Shown piece after piece: positions 37,665 through 47,915 of a DNA stretch of 64,000 nucleotides (position 1 is the first letter of the stretch; every line of letters begins with the position of its first letter). The stretch spans positions 71,893,469 to 71,957,468 of the forward strand of contig CM030366.1 of assembly GCA_017893485.1 (NCBI GenBank). The letters run 5' to 3'. The position numbers were made by a program, and so were the translations under genes. Under the pieces are notes generated by a model. That model saw nothing but the letters and a program-made list of their open reading frames with translations, searched no databases and was not told the DNA's origin. The stretch comes from Hemerocallis citrina. Lineage: Eukaryota > Streptophyta > Magnoliopsida > Asparagales > Asphodelaceae.

Positions 37665-40176
37665 ACGCCAGAACCCATAACCCCCTTCATTTCTTCCTCT
37701 GTCTGATTGCCGGCGAGAACCACCACGTGCTGCCACCCTGCCTTACGTCACTGCCCCTCTAGCCGCTAGTGACGCCGCCGCCCCTTGCTGTAGTTGCTCT
37801 CTCCCCTGCCGTTGTTGATGCAGTCTCTTTGTGTGCTGTGTTGTTGGGTTCTTGAGTTTGCACGTATATTGCACGTGCTTTTGGGATTGTGCTAGTTCGT
37901 GAGTTCGTTGGTTCGGGATCCTTATCCCGTTATTCTTGGTATTCGTTTTCACCGTCTAACAGGCAAGTCACTATTCTCTTGAATTGCTAATTGAATCAAA
38001 TTCAAGTTTGTTTGAAATTCTTGCAAGTAGATCTCTTTGTTATCGTATTATCCATTGTTCATCTCTTCGTTGGGTTTATTAAGGTTTTACACGAGCTAAC
38101 CTCAATATTCTTGACATCATGCCACTTTTGACTCTAAAGTTTGGATCATTCACGAGTGCATATAGAATTGATAATATGGTTGTTCATATAATCGTCACAT
38201 AAATAAATTATTATAGAGACAATTGATAGGTTGTATGTTGTTTGATCGATTGATGATTGATTGATGATGAATTGATGTATGAGCATGTTCTAATTTTATT
38301 TATCATGTTTTGACACCCATCATGCTGATTACACAATTTATTGACTAAAAAATCGATACCCATCATGTTTAATTAATTTATTTTCAAGAAAACTGCCCAA
38401 ATCCTATACATTACTTGCCGACTTGAATGTTAACTGCTATTTTCGAACAAGTAAACGATCTTAAAATAAATTTCTTTCTGAATATGAACTGTAGCCTTAT
38501 CTTTCTAGTTTTCAGAACATTTTGAATTTCTTAATTCCGAGTTTTGTAGTAAAAGTTATACCCGTTTTACTACAACTGTGTTTTTATTTTCAGGATTATA
38601 CTTTTCAGATTTTCTTGAATTAACCGTTCCTATATAGTAGTATTGCATGAATTAATGTATGTGTGTTGCGTTTCATGACCCTAATGAGTTATTATCATCA
38701 TTCTAATAGTTCCATTTCATGTTACCCACCTATTGTTCCCTTATTGATACTATCGTTCACCTAATTGTCCGTTAATTGCATGTTGTATTGTTGTATTGAT
38801 GAAATAATTAATAAGCTGTGGTTTAAGGGATTGACTAGAGTAGTTGATGATATAGGGACTGTACTCAGAGGAGGGGCCCGTATTTCCCTATTTATTGGTC
38901 TATTGGTCATAGATTAATTGTATATTACTGACTACAATATCTCGATTTATTCGGTCATCGGTCATTATTGAATATCGTTGCCGAGTACATGAACTATAGA
39001 ATCTTCTACTTAAGTCTAAAACGACATTGATTGTATGCATCGAACCTGTAGTATGGGATGTAGTAGTACATGCATTAGTTAATATAAAAATGATTAATAG
39101 ACATAAGGATTGACACATCACCGACACTGCATGTTGTTCCTCGTTGTTCCTATTGATATCAAATTGATCATTCATTATTGTTACCGAATATTGCATCATT
39201 ATTTATAGTCATTGCATTAATTACCGTGATATTGATTATTGATTATCATGCCATGTTATTGATTTCTATTGATCCATTGATTCATTGTTACACCGTTATT
39301 CTATTGTTCCCTGCTTTCTCTACTTGCTGTCCATGACTTGCTCTAAGAATAATTTTTCTTCTCTTTTTAGATGAAGTGTATACAGGTATTGAAGGAGAAT
39401 TGCTTGGTGGAATTGGAGAACAGACATTCGGAAGACTACTGCTTTTAAATTGCTTATTGCTTTAATAAACTTAATGTATTCAGAATTGTTATTATTTTTG
39501 GATTGGATTATTATTGTTTTGGGCTTATGTATCAGATTTTATTATTGTTTCTAGACGTTGGATTATTATTATTGTACTTGGATATTATATATTGCTTCAT
39601 TTCAAGTATTATTGTTCATGAGATTATTATTATTGCCTGTGTAATTGTTCTGTATTGATTATATTATTGAGTTGATCGGATAAACAGCTTATGGGTGACG
39701 TTAGTCAATCGCTGGGCCAATATTATGTACTCGTATTTCGTATTTTTGGAAAGCGGGGCATGACAGTTATGTTTTCCTGTCTTCCTGTTTTCCTTATAAT
39801 TGTCATATGAGCAGGATTGGGTGATCGCTTGCCTACTGGAGTTGGTGAGCAAAAGTTTTTGGGCTGCGCATTGAAAATTTACTTAAATATTTTGATGAAC
39901 TATTTTATTCATGAATTGTATTGAGACTTGTATTTGGGCTTGTAGTCCCAGGATATTATTTTGTTTCAGATCTTGTATTTGTTTGGGATATTCATTATTA
40001 TTGTGAATAAATACTGTTGAGTTATAATTATTTTTGCATGCCTTGTTAAGTATACTGTTATGTTTATTATTGTGATGAGTCAAGTAGATCTGTACAGCTT
40101 ATGGAAAGTGAAAACTATCCGCTGGACTTAGTCACGTACCGTATTCCGTATTCCTTTTGGGAAGCGGGGCATGACA

Positions 40177-40860
40177 CTTTTTCTCCCCGCAGAGCCTTGA
40201 AGAAGAGGAGAGACTTCGTTCCAGACTTGGAGAGGGAACAGCTGATGGCCGCCAGTCTTACCGTGAGCCATTGAACCTCCTTAACATTTCTTGAAAGGGC
40301 CATGTCGATTATGGCCTAAATCTTCTCGGAATTTGCCTCTATGCCGAGTTGGTTAACGATGAACCCGAGAAATTTTCCCGAATAGACGCCGAAGGCACAC
40401 TTGGTGGGATTGAGCCTCATGCTGTGGTACCGAAGGACACCAAAGGCATCCTCGAGGTCGGCCACATAGTCCTGCCCTCGTCGACTCTTGACGAGCATGT
40501 CTTCGACGCATACCTTAATGTTATGACTGATCTGTTCTTTGAAAACTTAGTTGACAAGTCTCTGGTAGGTGGCACCAGTGTTCTTAAGCCCGAAGGGCAT
40601 GACCCGCTAGCAGTAGAGACCCTGGTCAGTAACAAATGATGTTTTGGTGATGTCCGGAGGGAACATCCGGATTTGATTATAGCCTGAAAAGGCATCCATG
40701 AAGGTCAGTGGCTCATGACCCAACGTTGCGTCGATCAGAGCATTAATACTCGGATGGGGAAAGGATCTTTGGGGCATGCCCTGTTGAGGTCCGTAAAGTC
40801 TATGCTGATCCTCTAGCTTCCGATGGCCTTCTTCACCATCACAACGTTAGCTAGGCACTC
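40177..40860 (-). pseudogene. Tat reverse transcriptase, with start of RNase H
   Basis: The minus strand shows DLNRACPKDPFP (about 40790-40740 with frame changes), then EDMLVKSRRGQDYVADLEDA, LNPTKCAFGVYSGKFLGF, GIEANSEKI, and ends FKALRGEK at the insertion point. The catalytic box normally reads Y-V-D-D; here it is C-V-E-D (40489-40512), so the first catalytic Asp is Glu and the Tyr is Cys. Several frames are needed to read it. It continues at 7311. Confidence 0.8.
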
Positions 40861-41870
40861 GGGATAGATGACCTCTTGGATGAACCGGGCGAACAACAAT
40901 TTTTCCACCTCCACTTTTACTACTTGTTGCCTCTCCGGGGCGAACTTGCATCGCTTCTGATGGATCGACTTGGAACCCAGGTGGACACTTAGCCTGTGCA
41001 TGATTAGGTTCTCGGAAATCCTGGGCATGTCGGACGGGGTCCACACGAAGAGGTCGATATTGCGGCGGACACAATCAATTAGGTCTAGCTTCAGGTCGGG
41101 GAAAAGGGTGCAGCTCATACGGAACCACTTAGACTTGTCTTCTACCTTGAATGAGACCTCCTCCAATTCGTCTGTGGGTTCCAACTTGGGCTGGCTTCTT
41201 TCACGTGGGAGCTCGACTACGTCGAGGAGAAACACCCCGCCTCCTACCGCGGTCATGTTGCAGGAACGTGCAGACTCCTGATTCCCTCGGACAACATCGA
41301 CCCCGAGGTCAGTGGGGAACTTCTTCTTCAAGTGGTAGGCTGAGGGGATGGCCTGAAACGAGCAGAGCCCGGGTCGGCCGAGAATGGTATTGTACGCCGC
41401 CTTGACGTTGACCACCATGAAGTCCATTGATTCGGTCCATATCACGAGGGTCATGCCGGCTGTTACATCCAGTGTCACGATCCCTTAGATTTTTGCAAGG
41501 ATGCCCGAGAACCCGTGAAGGGTGTACCCGACCGGCTTTAGCTTATCTCGGGGGAGCTTGAGGTTCTCAAATGTTTCCAAGAAGAGGATGTTAACTGAGC
41601 TTCTGTTGTCTATGAGAATTTGGCGGACTTCGAAGTTGGCCATAATGAGGATGATGATGAGGGCGTCGCAGTGCGGGAGTCGGAATCCCTGCAGGTCTTC
41701 TCCGAAAAAGAAGACTGGTCATTGCTGAATCTAAGGGGAGGGATGGTTGCGAACAGAGTTAACCTCTCGGACAAAGGCCTTACGAGAAGTATTAGATTCC
41801 CCTCCCATGGGTCCACCATGAACGCAGTGTAGGATGGCTTGCCCTCAGGTCTCCTCGGGCTGGGGGTCAC
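40860..41870 (-). pseudogene. Tat protease and protease-RT linker
   Basis: The translation contains VRQILIDNRSSVNILFLETF, where the protease active site normally has D-(T/N)-G-S-S; the Gly is Arg here. It is followed by FMVVNVKAAYNTILGRPGL, the typical second protease motif. Next come the linker DLFVWTPSDMPRI and the start of RT with KRCKFAPERQQVVKVEVEKL and FIQEVIYPECLANVVMVKKA. One long frame covers 40813-41478, with a stop at 41487 (TAG on the minus strand) between the two protease parts. Confidence 0.8.
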
Positions 41871-42560
41871 ACTTGGGTCGTAGGTTGATCATTCGAGGGA
41901 GAGGCAAAGGCCTCGGATTCCTCGAATCCCTCCGATCTGTTGGTTTATCCCGGGTGAACTCCCTCAGGTACCCTCGTTGGATGAGGACCTCGATCTCGTC
42001 TTTGAGGGCCTAGCAGTTGTTCGTCTCATGCCCACTGTCTTGGTGGAAGCAGCAGTAGAATCTCTGGTCCCGCTTCTTGTTGTTTCTCGATCAGGGAGGG
42101 AGTCGGACGATCCCTTTATCCTCAATCTCCATCGGGATTGCCAATATGTTCTAGGTTAGCCGCGTCGTATACCATTCAAAATGGGGGACTGGAGGAATTC
42201 TTTTCAGACAGGCCGCCTCTTTCATGGCTTTCTTGACGGGCTCAGCATCATCTGCCTTGTGCTTCCCCTTGGCTATAGCTTCTTTGGTGCCCTCAGGGTG
42301 TAGGACCTCTTCTGTCCGAATGTACATCTCGACCCTGTTGAGTAGGTCGGGGAAGTCGATTTGTGGTTTCTTGGCTAAGGAGGTCTTCAGCTGGCCGTGG
42401 CAAACATTGTGTCGGAAAGCCGTAGAAGCGACGCTCGTGTCGAGAGAGAGGAGACCAGCCTCGGCCGTGGCGAACATTGTGTCATCACGCGATGGTTGAG
42501 GTCCTCGGGGAGAGCGGCTATGTCCCGGCTCCCGTCCTAGGGTCGGCTGTCTGCCATGGT
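41871..42560 (-). pseudogene. Tat gag
   Basis: Contains FRHNVCHGQLKTSLAKKPQI, FPDLLNRVEMYIRTEEVLHP (capsid C-terminal part, 42290-42430) and a single zinc-knuckle-like stretch YCCFHQDSGHETNNC (about 42025-42070), followed by LKDEIEVLIQRGYLREF. This is the usual layout in Tat gag. The upstream part (42560-42850) lies in other frames and is not conserved enough to read. Confidence 0.7.
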
Positions 42561-42850
42561 TCTAGACTGAGTTGGAAGCGGCCTCTCCCGTGGTTCGACA
42601 GGCCTGCCAATTTTGGATGAAGCACCACAAGTTAGTTGCGACTGAGTGAGAAGCACCTGGTCCGGGTCTGGCTGTGCCATTGACCCACGGTTGATTAAAG
42701 CCTTGGGCGTTTGCGTGGCTGTGATTGGGAGGAGGATCAAGACGACGTCTGGAGGTGATGACCCTCCTTAATTTGGGAGCCATGAGAAAGCTCGGACTTG
42801 AGATGACGTCCCTGGCTGGGATCGGACTGGCGTCAGTACCTAAAGTTTTC

Positions 42851-42864
42851 CACAGACGGTGCCA
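42851..42864 (-). promoter_or_regulatory. Primer-binding site of the Tat element
   Basis: On the minus strand TGGCACCGTCTGTG stands three bases after the LTR end. TGGC(A/G)CCGTCTGTGG is the usual sequence at this place in Tat-type elements. I do not name the tRNA. Confidence 0.6.
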
Positions 42865-42867
42865 ACC

Positions 42868-43390
42868 TGATGCGGTTTGTTTTTGGGATGTGGGTGTAAC
42901 AGGTGTGAGTTCTTGTAATTTGTGTAGCAAAAGATATGGTATTGGCGTTGATCCGATCCTAGGCTATAGGACCAGCTCGAGAGTAGCAGGAGGGAGGTAG
43001 AGGCCGGATGCTCGGCTCGGATCTAGTAGCTCGGCTCGGAAATAGTAGCTCAGCTCGGATCTTTGAGGCTCGGCTTGGTCTTTTGTACCTGCACACTGCC
43101 TAGAACTACCTAGAGAAGTCCCGACGACAGGCCCTCTGACGATCTAGTCAGTCACTAAGAAAGCAACAGTAGCTAGGATTCAGGTGGGGAAAAATTTATT
43201 ACCTTTGAAAGTGATGAGGGGGTCTGGATTTTATAGGCAGGGGTAAACGGGGATGAGACCCTAACAGACAGGGTCGGACCCGTTTGCCTGTGGGCCTGAA
43301 TGAGCTGAAGCCCGTTGGACCTGCTTTGACCTGATGATCATGGAAGAGCGAATTTTGAGGGGATCCGATGGCCCAGATGGGGCCACATCA
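42868..43390 (-). repeat. 5' LTR of the Tat element
   Basis: Bounded by TGATG and CATCA (5-bp inverted ends), 523 bp. A TATA box CTATAAAAT lies on the minus strand at 43228-43236. The partner LTR is outside the window. The outer boundary rests on the inverted ends only, because the (TA)n tract starts ten bases later. Confidence 0.65.
43228..43237 (-). promoter_or_regulatory. TATA box of the Tat LTR
   Basis: CCTATAAAAT on the minus strand inside the LTR, correctly oriented for transcription of gag-pol. Confidence 0.6.
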
Positions 43391-43396
43391 TCTACC

Positions 43397-43399
<3 letters not shown>

Positions 43400-43452
<53 letters not shown>
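43400..43452. repeat. (AT)n microsatellite
   Basis: Uninterrupted AT dinucleotides directly left of a foldback element. Confidence 0.95.
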
Positions 43453-43454
<2 letters not shown>

Positions 43455-43623
43455 GTAAAAGGGATATGAGCAACTTGCTCATTTAGTAAATAAGCAATTG
43501 ATTATGTGGCATGCATGTGATACATTGGACAACTAACCCTTTAAGGATTTTCCGTTCACATGTTTACCACATCATCAATTGCTCATTTATTAAATGAACA
43601 AGTTGCTCATACCCTTTTTATCC
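43453..43623. mobile_element. Foldback MITE flanked by TA repeats
   Basis: Nearly the whole 171 bp is an inverted repeat: GGGTAAAAGGGATATGAGCA, ACTTGCTCATTTAGTAAATA and AGCAATTGATTATGTGG are mirrored by CCACATCATCAATTGCTCAT through GCTCATACCCTTTTTATCC. No coding capacity. TA repeats lie on both sides. Confidence 0.8.
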
Positions 43624-43630
43624 TATATAT

Positions 43631-43662
<32 letters not shown>

Positions 43663-44015
43663 TAATGTTCCATTGTGCACTAGGCCTCCGTGTGCACTCG
43701 ACATTCCCACATTCGTATCGACGATCCAAACCATTCACATTGATCTACACATCTAAATTAGTATAAATATATAAAATCAAATCATTTGACATTTATTTGC
43801 CCATCCACTGAAGTGTTACAAAATTGTATGGTTGAAAATCGTTATTTTTTATAGTTACATGATGGATGGGCAAATTAATTTCAAATGATTTGATTTTACA
43901 TATTTAGGCTAATTTAGATATGTAGATCAATGTGCGGTTCGGATCGTCGATACGAAGGCGGAAAGGCCGAGTGCACACAAGTGCACACGGAGGCCTAGTG
44001 CACAATGGAACATTA
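43663..44015. mobile_element. TA-flanked foldback MITE, family M, copy 1
   Basis: Perfect 36-bp inverted ends beginning TAATGTTCCATTGTGCACTA. Inside is the family core, also an inverted repeat: ACATCTAAATTAGTNTAAAT, CAAATCATTTGA and TTTGCCCATCCA, with their mirror images. A GA/TA microsatellite lies left and (TA)n right (44016-44037). Confidence 0.85.
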
Positions 44016-44037
44016 TATATATATATATATATATATA

Positions 44038-44403
44038 TAGGGAAAGCTTCGGTTGAGCACTACTCTAGTGCTCACCGCGTGAACACTAGGCCTTCGGGTG
44101 TTCATATCGAAAATCCGAACCGTTCACATTGATCTACACATCTAAATTAGTCTAAATATGTAAAATCAAATCATTTGAAATTCATTTACCCATCCATTGA
44201 AGTGTTACAAAATTGTATGGCTGAAAATCATTGTTTTTATAGTCACATGATGGATGGGAAAATGAATTTCAAATGATTTGATTTTACATATTTAGACTAA
44301 TTTAGATGTGTAGATCAATTGAACGGTTCTGATTTTCGATATGAATGCCCGAAGGCCTAGTGTTCACGCGGTGAGCACTAGAGTAGTGCTCAACCGAAGC
44401 TTT

Positions 44404-44408
<5 letters not shown>
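44038..44408. mobile_element. TA-flanked foldback MITE, family M, copy 2
   Basis: The core is like copy 1 but the outer arms differ: TAGGGAAAGCTTCGGTTGAG and its complement at the right end. The arms continue GCACTACTCTAGTGCTCACC in near-perfect inversion. (TA)n on both sides (44016-44037 and 44408-44450). Confidence 0.85.

Positions 44409-44452
<44 letters not shown>
44408..44452. repeat. (TA)n microsatellite
   Basis: TA repeats between MITE copy 2 and the LINE-like tail. Confidence 0.95.
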
Positions 44453-44455
<3 letters not shown>

Positions 44456-44732
44456 AAACAAAAAAAGAGAAGAAAACATCCTGCATACGTTACATAGAAA
44501 AAGTCCAAACAATGAACTCAAAGAAACAACGACAAAAAGGACCAAGTAGCAGGAACACAATACACCACCAAACACAGCAGAAAAGTGAACAAGCATAGCT
44601 TGCACAAATAAAAGGCCAAAAAGTCGGGCAAGACAAAAGATACATGGCTGAGGAGACTGGAAGAGAGGCGGGGAACACAAGAATATCCCGCGACTACAAA
44701 AACCAGCAAGCAAAGCAGCCACCCAAAATAGC

Positions 44733-45109
44733 GGCTAAATATAAAAAAAGTACACAAAGCTTTGGGCCAGTTTAAAAAAAGTACACTAAGATTTTTTTGT
44801 TTAAAAAAAGGACACAAAGTTTCAAAAAAACTCCACTGGGTTAGTTAGGGTTAGGCTTAGTTCGGGGGATTTATTTAAACATTTGATTAGTTAAGTAATA
44901 TTTTTTTAAACACAAATAAAAGATGAATGTGATTTTGTTAATCACAAATGAAAGATGAAAGTGATTTTTTTGAACCCTACCCTAACCCTAACCCTAAGTA
45001 ACCCAGTGGAGTTTTTTGAAACTTTGTGTCCTTTTTTTAACAAAAAAATTTAAGTGTACTTTTTTTAAACTGGCCCAAAACTTTGTATACTTTTTTTTTA
45101 TATTTAGCC
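44733..45109. mobile_element. MULE-type MITE with ~105-bp inverted ends
   Basis: Starts GGCTAAATATAAAAAAAGTA and ends with its complement. The inverted ends extend through GTTTCAAAAAAACTCCACTG to the CCTAACCCTAACCCTAA stretch. 9-bp flanks caaaatagc (44724-44732) and aaaaatagc (45110-45118) match in eight positions, the duplication size of Mutator-like elements. 377 bp, noncoding. Confidence 0.8.
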
Positions 45110-45238
45110 AAAAATAGCCAACACATGAGAACAGCCAACCGAAGCAGTCACCAAAAGCATATCAATAGAAGTATTCTTTTTAGCAAAAATTTTGCAGTTT
45201 CTCTCATTCTAAATAACCCAAATGAAGAAGAGAAGATT

Positions 45239-46284
45239 TAGGTAGCATTTGGCCCAGCTTAAAATTAGCTTATCTTCTTCCTTAGAAGGAGAATCTGGGC
45301 CAAACATATATTTTGAAAAGCCCAAAAAAGTAGAAGTAGCTTTTTTTTTATAAAGAAAAGGAGCTCCAAAAGAAGCCCTCCAGATCTGCTTCTGGCTTCT
45401 CCTTTTCTCTTCTTTTCTACCATTCTCTTTTCTTATCCAAAGAAACCAAAAGAAAACCCCCAAAGTTAAATAATACAAGCACTGAATGATTCCTTCCTTC
45501 CTTCGAAATACCACCGCTCAACCATGGATCAGAATCAACCATGGATCAAATACCACCGCTCCATAGAACATGATTCCTTCCTTCGAAAAAGATGATATTT
45601 TTCGATTCGAAATTGTGATTTTTTTTAGATGGATCAGATTCGAAATTGTGATTTTTTTTAGTTTGAGATGATATTTTTTTTAGTTTGAGATGATATTTTT
45701 TTTACTTCAGAAGGGATCGAAGAAGAGAAGATGATAGTTTGAGATGATTTTTTTTAGTTTGAGATGATGTCCTGTTGGCTATGGATCAGATTCGAAATAG
45801 AACATGGATCAGATTCGAAATTGTGAATTTTTTTAGTTTGAGATGATATTTTTTTTAGTTTGAGATGATATTTTTTTACTTCAGAAGGGATCGAAGAAGA
45901 GAAGATGATAGTTTGAGATGATTTTTTTTAGTTTGAGATGATGTCCTGTTGGCTATGGATCAGATTCGAAATAGAACATGGATCAGATTCGAAATTGTGA
46001 ATTTTTTTAGTTTGAGATGATATTTTTTTTAGTTTGAGATGATATTTTTTTACTTCAGAAGGGATCGAAGAAGAGAAGATGATAGTTTGAGATGATGTCC
46101 TGTTGGCTATTTGGTACGTAAAGTGCACGTATATAAGGAATTTTTTATGGCTTTTCCTTCTGAAGATAAAAAAAAAGCTGACTATCCAAACAGCTTCAGC
46201 TTTTAATTTCAAATCTCTACTTTCTGGCTTCTTCTTCTGAAGTAGCTTTAAAGCCCAAAAAAAGCTAGGCCAAACGCACTCCTT
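45239..46284. mobile_element. hAT-like nonautonomous element with inner tandem repeats
   Basis: Ends TAGGTAGCATTTGGCCCAGC and, reversed at the right, AAGGAGTGCGTTTGGCCTAG are similar inverted termini. Motifs AAAGCCCAAAAAA and GTAGAAGTAGCTT near both ends are common in plant hAT nonautonomous elements. I find no clear 8-bp duplication, so the class is uncertain. Confidence 0.35.
45590..46110. repeat. 174-bp tandem repeat, about 2.9 copies
   Basis: The marker CCTGTTGGCTAT recurs at 45771, 45945 and 46099, giving periods of 174 and 154. The unit itself contains smaller repeats of TTTTTTAGTTTGAGATGAT and ATGGATCAGATTCGAAAT. Confidence 0.9.
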
Positions 46285-46345
46285 TCCTCCAAATGCTCCA
46301 GCGAGTTTTGATTCTGCCAGATTTGCCTCTAACCAACCAGGCATA

Positions 46346-46764
46346 ATGTGTCATGCGACTCATGCCCCCTATCTATGATATTGATCAACATAAAGGGAGA
46401 CACGATCGATAACATATAAGATGATTATATGCTGGACCTGCTTTCACAAAATAATAGATACTAAAAGAAAACTTTATTAATCCTCAAAATAATGATGTCC
46501 AAACCTCACGCATTCTTAGAGACTTTTTCCATCGATTACAATGAGAATAATTTCAAGAAAACTATCTTTTGTTCAATCCATGCTCCATACAAACATATTG
46601 CCACCTACTCAAAGGGTTCTCTTGGGCAGAGAGCTCCCTAGTTATCGTGGGAGTGTTATTCCTATATTTGTGAGATCATACTCTTTAGTTTACAATGCAA
46701 AACTTCATACCCTTTAACATGTTACGTGATTTAATTTAGTATAGAAAAGTTTTTATATATATAA
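46346..46764. other. No gene or repeat recognised
   Basis: AT-rich unique-looking sequence. I see no coding similarity or clear repeat on either strand. Confidence 0.5.
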
Positions 46765-46784
46765 TTGTATTTCATCTTATATTT

Positions 46785-47045
46785 TCTTTTTCTTCGCTCT
46801 TTTCTCCTCTTCTTTCTTTTTCTTCTCCTTCCTCTTCAATTCCTCATTCTTCTTCTCTTTCTCCTCCTTCCTCTCTCTTTCCTTCTCTTCCCCTTTCTGC
46901 TTCTCGTCTTTGCTCCTTCCTTTCTTTCTCCTTCTTCCTTTCTCATTCCCCTTCAACTTCCTTTCCTCTTCCTTCCTCGCTCGCCTTTGCTCCTATCCCT
47001 TTCTTTTTGTTCTTCTTTTCTTTTGCTTTGGACGCCTTCAAAACC
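46785..47045. repeat. Polypyrimidine (CTT/CTTC)n tract
   Basis: About 260 bases of almost pure C and T. The open frames across it are a by-product of composition. Confidence 0.85.
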
Positions 47046-47095
47046 TTCTTCTTGCCAATGAGGAAGAACATTTCCAATATTTCAAGAGTAACTGA

Positions 47096-47222
47096 TTATA
47101 ATTGTTCTCTTTCGTGAGACATGAAATGTTAATATAGTATTCTAATTTATAGTCGTCCATATAATTGTTCTCTTTCGTGAGGCATAAAATGTTCATATAG
47201 TATCCTAATTTATAGTTGTCCA
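47096..47222. repeat. Two-copy 62-bp tandem duplication
   Basis: ATAATTGTTCTCTTTCGTGA and following ~42 bases occur twice in a row with few differences. Nothing else is recognised to 47504. Confidence 0.85.
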
Positions 47223-47504
47223 CGTTTGATGTCATGCACGTTAGAAAACTCGAGGTGCCAGTGTTTTTTCTGTCTGCCATTTTACATAAGCATCAGACTC
47301 CAATGTAGATAGATTAATAAGCATGATCGAAACCTTACCTTTGTCACTAGTGTTGGTTTTCTTGTAGGCAGCGTGTAGGATATGGAATGAAAACCATACA
47401 CTAGCCAACAAAATCAGAGATGAAATACATATCTAAAGATGTGAAAGAAGAAAGCAACTGCTTGTTCAGCTGGTGCCAGATTATGTCCCATAAATGATTA
47501 GACA

Positions 47505-47514
47505 TAACCAAATC
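47505..47514. repeat. Left 10-bp target duplication of the MULE (taaccaaatc)
   Basis: Identical to 53036-53045. Confidence 0.9.
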
Positions 47515-47915
47515 GATTTTTTTTTAATGCCAATTTTTGAAAATATTTGCAAAAAGAGGATAGTCATTTGTGCTCTTGGACACAACAACTAAACTCGCCG
47601 TTCCCAACGGCTTGTTTAGTTGTTTCATGTTCGCCATTGGGACAGGCGAGTTTAATGCTAATTTTTTTATAAGCTCGTTGTTCCCAACGGCGAGTGTAGT
47701 TAAAAAAATTTGAAAATAACTCGCTGTTCCTAAAAGTGAGGATCATTGTACTAAACTCGCTATTCGGAACAGCGAGGATGTAGGAAATTTCTCATAGGGG
47801 AACCAACACTTGGGAAAAACGAAGTTGTTGTAATCTTATTAGATACTCGCTGTTCCCAACAGCGCGATGAAATATACCAAACTCGCTGTTGGGAATAGCG
47901 AGTATACTGGGTCCT
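47515..47915 (+). repeat. Left terminal inverted repeat of the MULE
   Basis: Mirrors 52600-53035 with about 85% identity by eye, including TTGCAAAAAGAGG, GACACAACAACTA, TTAAAAAAATTTGAAAATAA and GTAATCTTATTAGATACTCG. It probably contains the promoter of the transposase remnant: a CT-rich leader follows at 47943-48000. Confidence 0.9.

Larger units (their letters stand above)
33271..39765 (+). mobile_element. Truncated Tekay-like element C (end of internal region plus 3' LTR)
   Basis: GTACCGCCTAAGCAAATTTC, GAGGACGAAATT and AAGGTGGGTAGAAT (33271-33323) are the last bases of an internal region, followed by an LTR 33324-39765 (TGTAACCCCCATTCCCG ... GGAAAGCGGGGCATGACA) that is split by solo LTR D. 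There is no 5' LTR or coding region, and the 5-bp flanks (agaat and gttat) do not match. The left junction is therefore a deletion breakpoint, not an insertion site. After the LTR end, sequence of LTR E resumes at 39766. Confidence 0.7.
7312..40176 (+). mobile_element. Solo LTR E (Tekay-like) hosting all other nested elements
   Basis: The outermost insertion in the Tat pol gene. It starts TGTAACTCATATTG and ends GGAAGCGGGGCATGACA. Its own sequence is in four pieces: 7312-7693, 10791-11025, 31130-about 33268 and 39766-40176, about 3.2 kb in all. That matches the LTR length of its relatives. It carries the blocks conserved in all LTRs here: a TATA box (7615-7622), the CAAGTAGCTTG dyad (31264), the AAGCCGGGGTTTTTAAGGA block (32711) and the TAGCAATCATG...GAAGTGCTAC stem (32943-32985). 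No internal region of its own remains, so it is a solo LTR formed by LTR-LTR recombination. Confidence 0.75.
1..43390 (-). mobile_element. Tat-type Ty3/gypsy retrotransposon (T), interrupted, 3' LTR outside window
   Basis: Reading on the minus strand the order is LTR (43390-42868), primer-binding site, gag, protease, reverse transcriptase, RNase H, a second archaeal-type RNase H, integrase, minisatellite, then an antisense ORF. This order, and the dual RNase H in particular, is diagnostic of the Tat lineage. The pol ORF is cut at 7312/40176 by a nested insertion: protein ending ALRGEK at 40182 continues as GFEWGDPQQ from about 7308. Without the nest the element would be about 10.5 kb in the window. 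Multiple stops and frameshifts show it is inactive. The left end and 3' LTR are beyond position 1, so its target duplication cannot be tested. Confidence 0.85.
44453..46345 (-). pseudogene. 3' remnant of a plant LINE, broken by two later insertions
   Basis: On the minus strand 45120-45240 reads FFIWVI*NERNCKIFAKKNT, matching the W.IW.ERN.R.F pattern at the C-terminal end of plant LINE reverse transcriptase ORFs, with TGG changed to TAG. It is cut by a hAT-like repeat on one side and by the MULE-type MITE at 44733-45109 on the other. A TG-rich tail follows to 44456 with a TA-rich end, as in a LINE 3' region. The stretch 46285-46345 may be the same remnant further upstream. No RT catalytic motif is left. 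Confidence 0.4.

Noticed and set aside
44985..45001. CCCTAACCCTAACCCTAAG, telomere-like repeat
   Set aside because: Less than three units, located in the inverted end of a MITE and mirrored in part at the other end; not an interstitial telomere.
46765..47061. 98-codon Leu/Phe/Ser-rich open frame
   Set aside because: It is the translation of a polypyrimidine tract.
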